Below are positions 19,691 to 27,969 of a stretch of DNA of 64,000 nucleotides, piece by piece. Numbering within the stretch: position 1 is the stretch's first letter; each line of letters begins with the position of its first letter. The position numbers and the translations under genes were made by a program. Source of the stretch: Paracoccus sanguinis (lineage in GTDB: Bacteria > Pseudomonadota > Alphaproteobacteria > Rhodobacterales > Rhodobacteraceae); the NCBI RefSeq assembly GCF_900106665.1, contig NZ_FNNA01000002.1, positions 620,001 through 684,000 on the forward strand, read 5' to 3'. A model generated the notes under the pieces. That model was not told where the DNA came from. It saw only the letters and a list, made by a program, of their open reading frames with translations, and made no database searches.

Positions 19691-20529
19691 CGCCCGCCCC
19701 CATGCGCCTGCGGCGAGATCAACCAGTCCTCGGGCGGCAGATGCGGAAAACCGCGGAAGTTGAGGAAGTTGAGGAACTTCATCCGGCAGGTCTCGGCCCG
19801 CTTGTCGCAGCCCGCGATCAGCCGCACCCGGTCGCCCACCGCCGGCACCGCGCCCGGCGCCGTCCACAGCTCGACCGCCCGCACCCCCGCGGCCGGCATC
19901 GCGTCGATCTTGACCCAGCCCTCGAGGCCCTGCGCCGGCCCGTCGAGGAACTCGACCCGCCCGTGCTCGAACCACCCGGCCTCATGCGCCGGCACCTCGG
20001 CCAGCGCCAGCCGCGCCCCGCCCTCGGCCAGCGAGGCGATGCGCCCCTCGGCCCGATACCCCTCGCGCGTGGTGTCGAAGCGGCAGGCGCCGTCGCCCAG
20101 CCGGGCCGCGCAGCGGGCGTGATAGACCCGCCCCTGCGGACGGTTCAGCGCTTCGGCGAGACCCCGCAGCTCGGCCCGATAGGCACCCTGCGCCAGCGTC
20201 ACCTCACCGAGGCTCCCGCGGAACACCAGCCGGCGGTTGGCGGGGGCGGTCCAGTCCACCTCCCACAGCCGCACCTCCGCGCCGTCCCAGCGGCCGGCGC
20301 CGAGGTCCGCGGCGGTGATCGCGTCATCCGACAGCACCCCCTGCGCCTCGGTGTTGTCCACCGCGAGGCCCAGCCCCTGCACCAGGGCCTGCGCCGTCAG
20401 CCCCGCGTCGGGACGAAAGGCAATGCCCTCGAAGCTCAGCCCCGCGTCGTGGTCGGTGAACCCCAGCACCATCCCGTCGGCCCGCGTCACCGCCCAGGCG
20501 CGGGCGAGCGTCGTCACCACCTCGGTCAT
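19687..20529 (-). CDS. g13: GTA gp13: hub protein (DUF2163) with cysteine cluster
   Basis: A 280-residue tail-tip hub component. It shows the DUF2163 N-terminal part (WAVTRADGMVLGFTDHDAGL) and DUF2163 C-terminal part. Four cysteines sit in two pairs: CAARLGDGAC around residue 145 and GCDKRAETC around 245. In the RcGTA particle structure this hub carries an iron-sulphur cluster held by cysteines in these places, so the pattern here supports the same. Overlaps both neighbours by 4 bases. Confidence 0.94.
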   Translation of the reverse strand: MTEVVTTLARAWAVTRADGMVLGFTDHDAGLSFEGIAFRPDAGLTAQALVQGLGLAVDNTEAQGVLSDDAITAADLGAGRWDGAEVRLWEVDWTAPANRRLVFRGSLGEVTLAQGAYRAELRGLAEALNRPQGRVYHARCAARLGDGACRFDTTREGYRAEGRIASLAEGGARLALAEVPAHEAGWFEHGRVEFLDGPAQGLEGWVKIDAMPAAGVRAVELWTAPGAVPAVGDRVRLIAGCDKRAETCRMKFLNFLNFRGFPHLPPEDWLISPQAHGGGR

Positions 20530-21161
20530 TGCCGCACCTCGACCACCGGCACCTGCGGCACCTCGCCCGCCTCGAACGAGGCGACCGACACCGCGATCCG
20601 GTCGGTGTCGAACCGCACCGGCACGTCGAACTCGAACCCCGCCGTCACCGGCGCATCCATCATCGGCGCGACGGCGAGCGTCACCTCGCCGGTCGTCAGA
20701 TCGACGGTGAAATCCGTGCCCTCGACCAGCTCCACGTCGCCGATGGCCAGCTTCACCGTCCCCGCCACCGGCTTGGCGATCGGCCGGCGATAGCTCGCCT
20801 CGCCCGAGCGATAGAGCTTCGACAGCGCGAACCGCACCGTCCGCCCGTCGCCGCGCCCGATCAGCTGATCGCCCGCGCTCACCGCCCAGCTCGGCAGGGC
20901 CGAGCTGTAATCCGCCCAGTCCTTCCAGCGGAACCCGTGCAGCTGCCCCGCCCGCGCCTCGAAGAACGCGATCAGCGCCGCCATGTCGTCGAGGCTCTGC
21001 AGCCCCACCCCCGCGTCATACCGGCGGCGCGAATGCGCCCACGGAGAGTTCCGCTCCTCGAAGCCGTTGCTCAGCGTGACGATCTCGGTGCGCCGCTCAG
21101 GCCCGCCCAGCGACCCGAAGGACAGCTTGGGCGGGAACCGGACCTCGTGAAATGCCATCAT
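20526..21161 (-). CDS. g12: GTA gp12: distal tail protein (DUF2460)
   Basis: A 211-residue distal tail protein that joins the tail tube to the hub. The DUF2460 pattern runs the full length: FHEVRFPPKLSFGSLGGPERRTEIVTL-type opening (residues 4-30), WAHSRRRYDAG, FFEARAGQLHGFRWKDW and a beta-rich C-terminal half. Start ATG at 21161 or the next codon (MMAFHEV). Coupled to g11 by a 4-base overlap. Confidence 0.94.
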   Translation of the reverse strand: MMAFHEVRFPPKLSFGSLGGPERRTEIVTLSNGFEERNSPWAHSRRRYDAGVGLQSLDDMAALIAFFEARAGQLHGFRWKDWADYSSALPSWAVSAGDQLIGRGDGRTVRFALSKLYRSGEASYRRPIAKPVAGTVKLAIGDVELVEGTDFTVDLTTGEVTLAVAPMMDAPVTAGFEFDVPVRFDTDRIAVSVASFEAGEVPQVPVVEVRQ

Positions 21162-21844
21162 GCGTTCCTTTCACCCCGCGCCAGCGCCCGTCCGAGGCTG
21201 GCCGCGATCTGCCCCTGGCTGCGCCGGAACCCGGCGACATCGGGGGTCGAGACGTTGAAGGTCACGTTGACCGGCCGCCCGCCCGCGCCGGCGGCGGCGA
21301 CGCCCAGCCGCCCGTCGGCGCCGCGGCGCAGCGGCATGATCGCCTCGGGCCCGGCCTCGCCCATCAGCCCGGTTGCGCCGCGCATCGGGAAATGCGTGGG
21401 CTGGGTCACGATCCCGCCCCGCGCGAACGGCATCACCCTCCCTTGGGTGAACGCCCCGCCCAGCGCGAAGGGCATCGCCCCCGACACGAACCCGCTCACC
21501 CCCTGCGCGAGCGCGCCCGCCACCGCCTGCTGCACCGGCCGCATGGCCACGGCGAACACCGTGTCAGCCATGTTCCGCGCGATCCCCTTGAGCGCGTCCG
21601 ACAGCTTCATCCCGTCGAACACCACCCCCTCGAAGGCCCGCCGCAGCCCGCCGCCGAAGCCAGAGGTCAACGTCGTCACCTCGCGCCCGGTCTGCGCCAT
21701 CACCTGCGACAGCCGCCCCAGTTCGGTCTCGAAGGCGGCGGTGATCCGCCCCGACTGGTCCAGCCGCTCGCCCAGCCGCTCGAACCCGTCGCGCCCTCCG
21801 CCGCCTGCCAAGCCGCCGGCCGCAAACCCGTCCTTGTCCGCCAT
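21158..21844 (-). CDS. g11: GTA gp11: tape measure protein
   Basis: A 228-residue tail tape measure protein, very short as in RcGTA, which has a correspondingly short tail. The first half is helical (ERLGERLDQSGRITAAFETE..., a Phe/Leu-heptad region to about residue 100); a hydrophobic helix with AVAMRPVQQAVAGALAQG follows, then a glycine-rich portion with the phage tail motif GLMGEAGPEAIMPL. Overlaps g12 by 4 bases. Confidence 0.93.
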   Translation of the reverse strand: MADKDGFAAGGLAGGGGRDGFERLGERLDQSGRITAAFETELGRLSQVMAQTGREVTTLTSGFGGGLRRAFEGVVFDGMKLSDALKGIARNMADTVFAVAMRPVQQAVAGALAQGVSGFVSGAMPFALGGAFTQGRVMPFARGGIVTQPTHFPMRGATGLMGEAGPEAIMPLRRGADGRLGVAAAGAGGRPVNVTFNVSTPDVAGFRRSQGQIAASLGRALARGERNA

Positions 21845-21858
21845 CTGCCTCTCCTCGT

Positions 21859-21906
21859 GTCAGTCCCGGCGCGCGTCAGCCCCGGCGCGCGTCAGTCCCC
21901 GCCCGC
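21859..21906. repeat. Three tandem copies of a 16-bp unit between g10.1 and g11
   Basis: The unit GTCAGTCCCGGCGCGC occurs at 21859-21874, again with one change at 21875-21890, and with two changes at 21891-21906. The last copy contains the stop codon of g10.1, and each copy supplies a further stop in the same frame. The expansion sits at the only gap (47 bases) in the g6-g13 block. It looks like simple slippage duplication of the gene end. Confidence 0.8.
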
Positions 21907-22188
21907 GGGCGCATCGGGGAACCGCGCCATCAGCGCCTCCAGCCCGGCGCGGCTCATGCCGCCGCCGCGCCCCGGCTCGATCCCCAGCATCAGCGCCAGC
22001 TCGGCCGGGGTCAGATCCCAGAACTCCCGCGGCGCGAGCCCCAGCCCGCCGAGGCTCGCCCGCGTCAGCCCGGCCCGCATCAGCCCGGCCCAGTCGAGTC
22101 CCCCCGCGGGGCGGCCCGCCTCAAAGCCAGCCTCCCCGCCCGCCGCCCCGCCGCCCGCCGCCCCGCCATCGCCCTCACGCGGCGCCAT
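21892..22188 (-). CDS. GTA gp10.1-like tail assembly protein (rcc01693 family)
   Basis: A 98-residue protein in the position of the small second tail-assembly gene of RcGTA. The diagnostic part is the C-terminal half, with LTRASLGGLGLAPREFWDLT and PAELALMLG. The first 35 residues are a low-complexity Gly/Ala stretch. It overlaps g10 by 14 bases, an arrangement like that of phage tail chaperone pairs, but I saw no convincing slippery heptamer. The proposed role is as a chaperone for the tape measure. Confidence 0.85.
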   Translation of the reverse strand: MAPREGDGGAAGGGAAGGEAGFEAGRPAGGLDWAGLMRAGLTRASLGGLGLAPREFWDLTPAELALMLGIEPGRGGGMSRAGLEALMARFPDAPAGGD

Positions 22189-22492
22189 GAAACGCCCGCG
22201 CCAGCAGCTCGGCCGCGGCCCGCGCCGCGCCCACCGGGCCGCCGCCGATCTCGACCGTCATCAGCGCCTCTGGCCCGCCCTGCCAGCCGCCGCCCCTGAG
22301 CCCGGCGACCAGCACCGCCAGCACGTCGCGGCTGGCGAACCGGCCGCTCTCGAACCGCTCGATCAGCCCGATCAGGCTGTCCGCGCCCAGGTCCGCCTCA
22401 AGCCCCGCCAGCGCCCCCAGCGTCAGCCGCGCCTTGTGCGGCACGCCGTCCAGCAGCACCGTCACCTCGCCGCGATGGGGGTTGCCCATCAC
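22175..22492 (-). CDS. g10: GTA gp10: tail assembly chaperone
   Basis: A 105-residue GTA-family protein. The pattern MGNPHRGEVTVLLDG, LGALAGLEADLGADSLIGL and FASRDVLAVLVAGLRGGG matches the gp10 family, which resembles small phage tail assembly chaperones made in large amounts during tail building. Overlaps g9 by 4 bases and g10.1 by 14 bases. Confidence 0.9.
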   Translation of the reverse strand: MMGNPHRGEVTVLLDGVPHKARLTLGALAGLEADLGADSLIGLIERFESGRFASRDVLAVLVAGLRGGGWQGGPEALMTVEIGGGPVGAARAAAELLARAFHGAA

Positions 22493-22905
22493 ACCGCCGC
22501 CACGAAGGTCAGCGCCCCGGCCGAGGCGAGCGACAGCTCATAGGTCGCCTCGCCGTTGTAGCTGCCGGCGTATTCCAGCCCGGTGATCTGGAACGGCCCC
22601 TCGACCGTGCCGAACCCCGGCACGACCACCTGGCAGCGCGGCACCTCGCCGTCGAAGAACAGTTGCCGCGCCCGCTCGTCGGTCGCGGCGTCCCGGAACA
22701 CGCCCGAGCCCGAGATCGAGGCCGAGCGGATCCCCGCCCCGCCCAGCAGCTCGCGCCAGCCTCCGGGGCTCGCGGTCGAGGTCACGTCGATCGTCTCGGC
22801 GTTGAAGCCCAGCCGCGTGGCGCGCAGCCCCGCGATGGTCTCGAAACTGCCGGTGCCGGTCATGTCCATCTTGATCAACAGATCGCGTCCGTTCTGCACA
22901 GCCAT
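22489..22905 (-). CDS. g9: GTA gp9: major tail tube protein
   Basis: A 138-residue major tail protein that polymerises into the tail tube. Features are the opening MAVQNGRDLLIKMD, AETIDVTSTASPGGWRELLGG and the single beta-sandwich pattern ending GEATYELSLASAGALTF. The ATG at 22905 is preceded by AAGGAGGG at ideal distance, one of the strongest ribosome-binding sites in the cluster, in keeping with high demand. A longer in-frame upstream extension overlaps g8 and is not real. Confidence 0.95.
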   Translation of the reverse strand: MAVQNGRDLLIKMDMTGTGSFETIAGLRATRLGFNAETIDVTSTASPGGWRELLGGAGIRSASISGSGVFRDAATDERARQLFFDGEVPRCQVVVPGFGTVEGPFQITGLEYAGSYNGEATYELSLASAGALTFVAAV

Positions 22906-22919
22906 GCTGTGACCCTCCT

Positions 22920-23351
22920 TCAAGCTGCGTTGAGACCCAGGTCGATGCGGGCCCGGAACGTCATGTCCACGCGCCGCCCGGCCCCGCCGTCCGACCGCCG
23001 CGCCCGCGCGGCGACGAACCACAAGCCGGCCAGATGGCCGTGCTCGAGCGTCAGGGCGCCGTCCTCGAGCGCCGCCACGACCGCCGCGGCGGCCGCCTTG
23101 ACCGGGCCGAAGCCGCCCCCGTCCTCGGACCCCGACAGGACCGAGACGACGAAATCATGCCGCGCGCCCCCGCCGGTCATGTCGCCCGCATCCGCCACGT
23201 CCTCGGGGCCGAGCGCCACGTGCGTGCCCGTCGGCGCCGTCACCGGCATCGCGTCGAAGACCGCGTCGCCGACCAACGCCCCCAGTCCCGGGTCGGCGCG
23301 CAGCGCCTGATAGACGGCGGCCTGCAATGCCGCCGAAGCCGATAGGCTCAT
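22920..23351 (-). CDS. g8: GTA gp8: tail terminator (DUF3168)
   Basis: A 143-residue DUF3168 protein that caps the tail at the head-tail interface. Family pattern: SASAALQAAVYQALRADPGLGALVG, VFDAMP, THVALGPEDVADAGD, and the C-terminal strand ending DMTFRARIDL. The ATG at 23351 overlaps the stop of g7 (ATGA). Fourteen bases separate it from g9. Confidence 0.93.
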   Translation of the reverse strand: MSLSASAALQAAVYQALRADPGLGALVGDAVFDAMPVTAPTGTHVALGPEDVADAGDMTGGGARHDFVVSVLSGSEDGGGFGPVKAAAAAVVAALEDGALTLEHGHLAGLWFVAARARRSDGGAGRRVDMTFRARIDLGLNAA

Positions 23352-23686
23352 GACAACCTCTCCTCGCGTGCAACACAGTCGAGCCACAGGCCCGCGCCGT
23401 CCGCCTCGGCCACCGCCTCGATCGGAAAGACCCGGGCCCCCATCCGGAACCGCTGCCCCGGCCGGGGCCGGCGCGGATCGCCCAGCCGGGCGGCGCGCAG
23501 GGTGATGCGCCAGGCCACCACGCTCTCGGCCCCGACCTCGGCCTGCCGCTCGGCCCCCGCCCCGGCACGCATCCGCCCGTAGAGGATGCCGAGCCGCGTC
23601 CAGTCCGTGCGATAGCCGCCCATCCCGTCCGCCACCCGCCCCGGCGCCTCAAGGACCAGCGGCACCGTCAGCCGCGGCGCGCTCAT
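23348..23686 (-). CDS. g7: GTA gp7: head closure (stopper) protein
   Basis: A 112-residue phage head-tail joining protein. Pattern: LTVPLVLEAPGRVADGMGG, W..LG.LYGRMRAG, AWRITLRAA, GDPRRPRPGQRFRMG. It seals the DNA-filled head and connects to the tail terminator. ATG at 23686 overlaps the end of g6. Long upstream open frame is an artefact of low stop frequency at this GC content. Confidence 0.92.
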   Translation of the reverse strand: MSAPRLTVPLVLEAPGRVADGMGGYRTDWTRLGILYGRMRAGAGAERQAEVGAESVVAWRITLRAARLGDPRRPRPGQRFRMGARVFPIEAVAEADGAGLWLDCVAREERLS

Positions 23687-24297
23687 GCCCGCCCGCCCCG
23701 GCCGGCGAGCGTGCGGACCGCGCGCCAGCGCTCGATCAGCGCCCCCACCCCGTGCGGCAGCGCGAGGTTCTGGCCACCGTCGAAGCCGCGGTCCTCGTAG
23801 TAGCGGGCGGCGAGCATCATCACCGCCTGCGCCAGATCGCCCGGCACCCGGTCCCAGCTCGTGCCGAAGCCGGCCTGGAACCGCACCGTGACATGGCCGC
23901 CGATCGGCACCATCGGCAGTTCGCCCGCCCCGACCGGGGCGAGGATCGGCCGCTGGCTGTCGGGGATCAGCCGGAACCGCGCGGGCGAAACCGCGACGGT
24001 CTCGCCCGCGGCATCCGTCATCTCGACCGCGACCACCGCCAGCGCCGGGGCCAGCGGCAGCGGCTGGCCGGCGGGGTCGCGCCAGTCCTCCAGCCGCAGC
24101 CGGAACACCCGCGTCAGCAGCACCTTGCCGGTGCGCGCCTCGACCGTGGCGATGGCTGCGCGCAGGAACCCCGCCAGCGCCGCCTCCTCGGTCTCGTCCT
24201 CGATCGGCTCGAACCCCGATCCCAGGCGCAGATGGCGCCTGAGCGCCGCCACCGGCAGCGCCTCCGGCGCCGGCGCCGTTTCCTCGACGAGCAACAT
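23683..24297 (-). CDS. g6: GTA gp6: head-tail adaptor
   Basis: A 204-residue adaptor of the HK97 gp6-like family binding below the portal. Helical N-terminal half (LPVAALRRHLRLGS, EEAALAGFLRAAIATVEARTGKVL), then a beta insertion (FRLRLEDWRDP, ARFRLIPD) and the C-terminal helices (DLAQAVMMLAARYYEDRGFD). An RBS GGAGG lies 8 bases before the ATG. It is the first gene after the structured intergenic region downstream of the capsid gene. Confidence 0.92.
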   Translation of the reverse strand: MLLVEETAPAPEALPVAALRRHLRLGSGFEPIEDETEEAALAGFLRAAIATVEARTGKVLLTRVFRLRLEDWRDPAGQPLPLAPALAVVAVEMTDAAGETVAVSPARFRLIPDSQRPILAPVGAGELPMVPIGGHVTVRFQAGFGTSWDRVPGDLAQAVMMLAARYYEDRGFDGGQNLALPHGVGALIERWRAVRTLAGRGGRA

Positions 24298-24334
24298 TTC
24301 CGTAACCTCCGTGCCTCCGCAGCAGCCGTTGATG

Positions 24335-24421
24335 AAAAGCGGGGTCGCGGCGGCCGCTGATCGGCCGCAGCGCGCGCGGACAGATGGCTTGGCCGGTCCG
24401 GCCGACCGCCACCGCGACCCC
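24335..24421 (-). terminator. Branched hairpin with T-tract between g5 and g6
   Basis: On the minus strand a 10-bp closing stem, GGGGTCGCGG (24421-24412) with CCGCGACCCC (24350-24341), encloses two smaller perfect hairpins: GGCCGG/CCGGCC (24391-24403) and CGGCCG/CGGCCG (24351-24367). The result is a predicted three-way junction followed by GC and four Ts. It lies directly after the capsid gene. It could be a terminator that limits read-through into the tail genes or a 3' stabiliser of the capsid mRNA. Confidence 0.65.
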
Positions 24422-24433
24422 CTTCGCCGCCCG

Positions 24434-25609
24434 TCAGGCAGAGAAGTTCAGCACCTTGTAGGCACGCGGATCGACGACGTTCCCGCCCACCCGCTTGGTG
24501 GCGTAGAACAGCACGTGCGGCTTGGCCGAGAACGGGTCACGCAGGATGCGCAGGTCGGCGCGCTCGGCGATGGTGTAGGCGCGGCGGAAGTCGCCGAAGG
24601 CCACCGACTTCGACCCCCCGCCCAGCGGCGGCATGTCCTCCGAGATCATCACCGGATAGCCGAGCAGCCGCGCCGGCTCACCCGCCGCCAGGCTGTCGGT
24701 CCACAGATAGCGCCCGTCGCCGTCGCGCATCTTGCGGATCAGCCCGGCCACCCGGCTGTTCATCAGGAAGGTGGCGTTGGCGCGATAGGGCGCGGCCAGC
24801 GCATAGACGAGGTCGATCAGCACGTTCGCCGGCGCCGCGGCGGGGAAGTCGCCCGCCACGCCGGTGTTGATCATGCCCACCTGCATCTCGGTCGCGGTGG
24901 CGTTCGGCGCCATCGCCGCGGTCATGATGCCGCGCGGCTTGTCCGACCCGTTGCCGTTGATGAACGCGGTCGCCTCGGCGCGGGCGAACTTCTCGGCGAT
25001 CCGCTCGGCCAGCCACCCCTCGAGGTCGAACGACGCGTCGTCCAGCAGCCGCTGCGTCGCCTTCGGCATCGCCGCCAGCTCGTGCAGCGGGACCACGATC
25101 TTGTCCACCTGCGGGCTGTCGGTCTCGGTGGCCGTGGTCTCGCTGACCCAGGCCCCGCCGATGTCCGACTTGTCAAGCAGCACCTCGTAGCTGCCGCCCT
25201 CGACCTGCACCACGTTGGCCAGCGCCCTGAGCGAGCCGGTCGCCCGCAGCGCCGCCTGCACCCCGTCCGAGATCGTCGGCGCGGCCAGATAGCCGCCGTC
25301 GGTCGCCACCGCCATCGCCTTTTCCTCGAGCGCAAGCCCGCGCAGCGCGCTGTCGTCGCCGCGCCGCAGATAGGCGGCAAAGGCTTTCTGGTGCGGCGCC
25401 TCGGTCTCGGCCGAGTGCGACAGCGGCGAACGGCCGCGCAGCGCGGTCTTGCGGTCCAGCATGGTCATGCGTTTGTCCTGTGCTTGCAGTTTCTCTTCGA
25501 TGTCAGCGCGAAAGCCCTTGAGTTCGTTGACGAACTCGGCCATCGCCCCGCTCACGCCGTCCGGCGTGCCGCCGGGAACCCCGGCCGCCCGGGCCGTCCT
25601 CTCGGTCAT
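24434..25609 (-). CDS. g5: GTA gp5: major capsid protein (HK97 fold)
   Basis: A 391-residue phage major capsid protein. The N-terminal about 100 residues are a helical scaffold region (FVNELKGFRADIEEKLQAQ) expected to be removed by the gp4 protease. From about 105 the HK97 fold reads GYLAAPTISDGVQAAL, AWVSETTATETDSP, LHELAAMPKATQRLL, FINGNGSDKPRG, and near the end GDFRRAYTIAERADLRILRDPFS. ATG at 25609 follows GAGAGACG. It is flanked on both sides by hairpin-T structures, so the capsid gene is set apart as its own transcription segment. Confidence 0.97.
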   Translation of the reverse strand: MTERTARAAGVPGGTPDGVSGAMAEFVNELKGFRADIEEKLQAQDKRMTMLDRKTALRGRSPLSHSAETEAPHQKAFAAYLRRGDDSALRGLALEEKAMAVATDGGYLAAPTISDGVQAALRATGSLRALANVVQVEGGSYEVLLDKSDIGGAWVSETTATETDSPQVDKIVVPLHELAAMPKATQRLLDDASFDLEGWLAERIAEKFARAEATAFINGNGSDKPRGIMTAAMAPNATATEMQVGMINTGVAGDFPAAAPANVLIDLVYALAAPYRANATFLMNSRVAGLIRKMRDGDGRYLWTDSLAAGEPARLLGYPVMISEDMPPLGGGSKSVAFGDFRRAYTIAERADLRILRDPFSAKPHVLFYATKRVGGNVVDPRAYKVLNFSA

Positions 25610-25640
25610 TGCCGTCTCTCCTCGTCGTCGTTGCCGCGCG

Positions 25641-25675
25641 AAAAAGGCGGCCCCCGATCCCGTCGGGGGGCCGCC
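25641..25675 (-). terminator. Intrinsic-terminator-like hairpin between g4 and g5
   Basis: On the minus strand a perfect 10-bp stem GGCGGCCCCC/GGGGGCCGCC (25675-25666 with 25655-25646) is followed at once by five Ts (25645-25641). It lies 32 bases upstream of the capsid start codon, inside the GTA transcript, where a terminator would block capsid expression unless bypassed. Confidence 0.75.
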
Positions 25676-25822
25676 TGCCGTCCGGCGTCGCGGGTGCGCC
25701 CCGCCCGCTGCCGTACCCATCTGCCCAGGGGGCGGGCCGCAGCCGCAGGCCCGGCGCGGGCCACCGCCCCGCCGTCCCGCCGCCCGGCCCGCCCGGGCCT
25801 CATGCGTGAAAAAGGGGGCCGC

Positions 25823-26395
25823 TTACCGCGCCCCGCGCAGCGCCTCGGTCGCGGCCCGCAGCGCCTCGACCAGCGCCGCCGCCTCGTCCGCGGCCGCGCC
25901 GGGGTCGTCGGACTTGCCCGCCACCTTGGCCTCGCGCAGCATCGGGAAGGTCACCAGCGACACCTCCCACAGCTCGACCTCGGCCAGCACCCGCCGCCCG
26001 GTCTCGTCGCGCTCGGCCCGGACGGTGCGATAGCCGATCGACAGCCCGTCGATCGCCCCCGCCGCCACCAGCGCCGCCGCCTCGCGGGCCCGCGCCACCT
26101 CGGGCAGAAGCCGGCCCCTGACCCACAGGCCGCGGCCGTCCTCGCGCACCTCGTCCCAGATCCCGATCGGCTGGCCCGGGTCGTGCTGCCAGAGCATCCG
26201 CACCTTGTCGCCCGTGTCCGCGAGCCGCTTGAGGCTCGCCGCATAGGCCCCCGGCGCCACCACGTCGCCGCCCTGGTCGGCGACCCCGAAGAGGCTCGCA
26301 TAGCCCTCGATGACATGGCCGCCCGCCTCGGTCTCGGTCAGCACCGGCGCGCCACCCGCGAACTTCAGCTCCAGCCCCAGATCGTCCATCCGCAT
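25823..26395 (-). CDS. g4: GTA gp4: prohead protease
   Basis: A 190-residue HK97-family prohead serine protease that cleaves the capsid N-termini. Pattern: IEGYASLFGVADQGGDVVAPGAY, LWQHDPGQPIGIWDEV with the catalytic His in WQHD, and the nucleophile serine in IDGLSIGYRT. The ATG at 26395 or the one two codons later (26389, better spaced from GAGGGG) could start it. A 213-base non-coding gap to g5 contains a hairpin terminator and a GC-rich spacer with no gene. Confidence 0.93.
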   Translation of the reverse strand: MRMDDLGLELKFAGGAPVLTETEAGGHVIEGYASLFGVADQGGDVVAPGAYAASLKRLADTGDKVRMLWQHDPGQPIGIWDEVREDGRGLWVRGRLLPEVARAREAAALVAAGAIDGLSIGYRTVRAERDETGRRVLAEVELWEVSLVTFPMLREAKVAGKSDDPGAAADEAAALVEALRAATEALRGAR

Positions 26396-26399
26396 CCCC

Positions 26400-26633
26400 T
26401 CAGCCCCCCTTCGGCGCAAACTGCAAGATCGACTGCACGGCCTGCGTGAGGATCACGGCCACCACGCCGTACACCGTCATCCACAGCCGCCGCTCCAGCC
26501 CCTCGATCAGCGCCTCGATCCGCTCGAGCCGCCGGTCCACCTGTCCGAACTGCAAGGCCATGATCCGCTCCTGCGCCTCGAGTTTCTGCTCGTGCCAGAT
26601 CGAGGGCCGGTCGATGAACTTCGACCCCTCCAT
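26400..26633 (-). CDS. GTA gp3.5-like small head protein with one membrane-type helix
   Basis: A 77-residue protein between portal and protease, where RcGTA has g3.5. The sequence starts SKFIDRPSIWHEQKLEAQ, continues as a coiled-coil (QFGQVDRRLERIEALIEGLERR) and ends in one hydrophobic helix (MTVYGVVAVILTQAVQSIL). Similar genes are annotated as GTA head formation proteins. It could anchor assembly to the membrane; its exact role is not established here. Confidence 0.85.
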   Translation of the reverse strand: MEGSKFIDRPSIWHEQKLEAQERIMALQFGQVDRRLERIEALIEGLERRLWMTVYGVVAVILTQAVQSILQFAPKGG

Positions 26634-26634
26634 C

Positions 26635-27951
26635 TCAACCCTCCCCCCGCGCCGTCAGCCCCAGCGGCGGCAGCCCCAGCGCCGCCCGCTTCTCGGCGTC
26701 GGTCAGGAAGCTCGCCGCCCCCACCCGCGCCCAGTGCTGGTCGCGCTCGGCCGCCAGCGCCGGGATCTGGTCGAGGTCCGGCTTCAGATCGACCTCCTCG
26801 CCCAGATGCTCGCTGAGAAACCACCCGAGGCTCGCGGCCACCCGCGTCGCCAGCGGCAGCACCGTCAGCCGGTAGAAGGCCCGGTTGGCCTCGGCATAGT
26901 TGGCATAGGTCGCCTCGCCGGGGATGCCGATCAGCATCGGCGGCACCCCGAAGGCCATCGCCACCTCGCGGGCCGCGGCCAGCTTGGTCTCGTGGAACTC
27001 CATGTCCGCAGGGCTGAACCCCATCGGCTTCCAGTCGAGCCCACCTTCCAGCAGCATCGGCCGCCCGGCGTTGCGCGCGCCCTGGTGATGCGCCTCCATC
27101 TCCTCGACCAGCCGCTCGTACTGCTCGGGCGCCAGCACCCCCTGCCCGTCGCCGCCGCGATAGACAATGGCGCCCGAGGGCCGCGCCGCGTTCTCCAGCA
27201 GCGCCCGCGACCACTGGCTCGCCGCGCTGTGCACCTCGATCGCCGTCGCCGCCGCCTGCAGGGGCGAGAGGCCGTAGTGGTCGTCGAGCGGATGGAAGCT
27301 GCGGATGTGGCAGATCGGGTCGGGGCTGCCGGTCATGTCGAACCGCACCCGCCGCCCGCCCACCGCGTAGTCATAGCCGATGGGCCAGCCATCCGGCCCC
27401 GGCACCACGCTCACCCGGTCCGAGCGCAGCACGTGCAGCTCGCCCGGCAGACCGGAGACGCCGCCGCCGGTGTCGTCCGGCACCGCCTCGACGAAGGCGT
27501 TGCCGCTCAGCAGCAGCTGCCCGAACAGCGCCTCGAAGAGCTCGGCCCGCCCCTGGCCTGGGTTGGGCCGGCGCAGCAGGTCGATGACCGGGTGCACCTC
27601 ATAGCGCCGCCGCGCGTCCTGGCAGACGAGCGGCACCGCCGCCGCCGCCTCGGCGATCAGCTTGACGGCGCGGAAGCCCACCGGGTTGCCGATGAACCCG
27701 GCCCGCGTCAGCGTGCCCCCGTCCCGCATCCCGGCCACGGCGCGGGCGACCGCGCCCTGCCACGGCCCCTGCGCCACCACGCCGCCCAGCGGCGCGGCGC
27801 TCGACTTCCACTCGGCCGGCGACGCCAGCGCCCCCACCGGCGCCACCGGCACGGCCTCGGCCCCGACGGCGCCGCCGCCGCCGCCGCCGCTGTCCGAGAG
27901 CCCCGCCGCTTCCGCCTGCGGCCCGCGCCGCCCGAACCACCGCATCGCCAT
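26635..27951 (-). CDS. g3: GTA gp3: portal protein
   Basis: A 438-residue HK97-type portal that forms the DNA entry ring. Markers are NPVGFRAVKLIAEAAAAVP, EALFGQLLLSGNAFVE, ICHIRSFHPLDDHYGLSPLQAA, GVPPMLIGIPGEATYANYAEA and RAFYRLTVLPLATRV. The N-terminal 45 residues are a Gly/Ala/Pro-rich linker. The GTA cluster is interrupted by 163 bases between this gene and the terminase, filled with a hairpin-T structure and a copy of a genomic repeat. Confidence 0.95.
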   Translation of the reverse strand: MAMRWFGRRGPQAEAAGLSDSGGGGGGAVGAEAVPVAPVGALASPAEWKSSAAPLGGVVAQGPWQGAVARAVAGMRDGGTLTRAGFIGNPVGFRAVKLIAEAAAAVPLVCQDARRRYEVHPVIDLLRRPNPGQGRAELFEALFGQLLLSGNAFVEAVPDDTGGGVSGLPGELHVLRSDRVSVVPGPDGWPIGYDYAVGGRRVRFDMTGSPDPICHIRSFHPLDDHYGLSPLQAAATAIEVHSAASQWSRALLENAARPSGAIVYRGGDGQGVLAPEQYERLVEEMEAHHQGARNAGRPMLLEGGLDWKPMGFSPADMEFHETKLAAAREVAMAFGVPPMLIGIPGEATYANYAEANRAFYRLTVLPLATRVAASLGWFLSEHLGEEVDLKPDLDQIPALAAERDQHWARVGAASFLTDAEKRAALGLPPLGLTARGEG

Positions 27952-27969
27952 GCGTGCCTCCTGTCGATG

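Noticed and set aside
22175..22188. Programmed frameshift between g10 and the g10.1-like gene
   Set aside because: The 14-base overlap lacks a convincing slippery sequence, and both genes have their own start codons.
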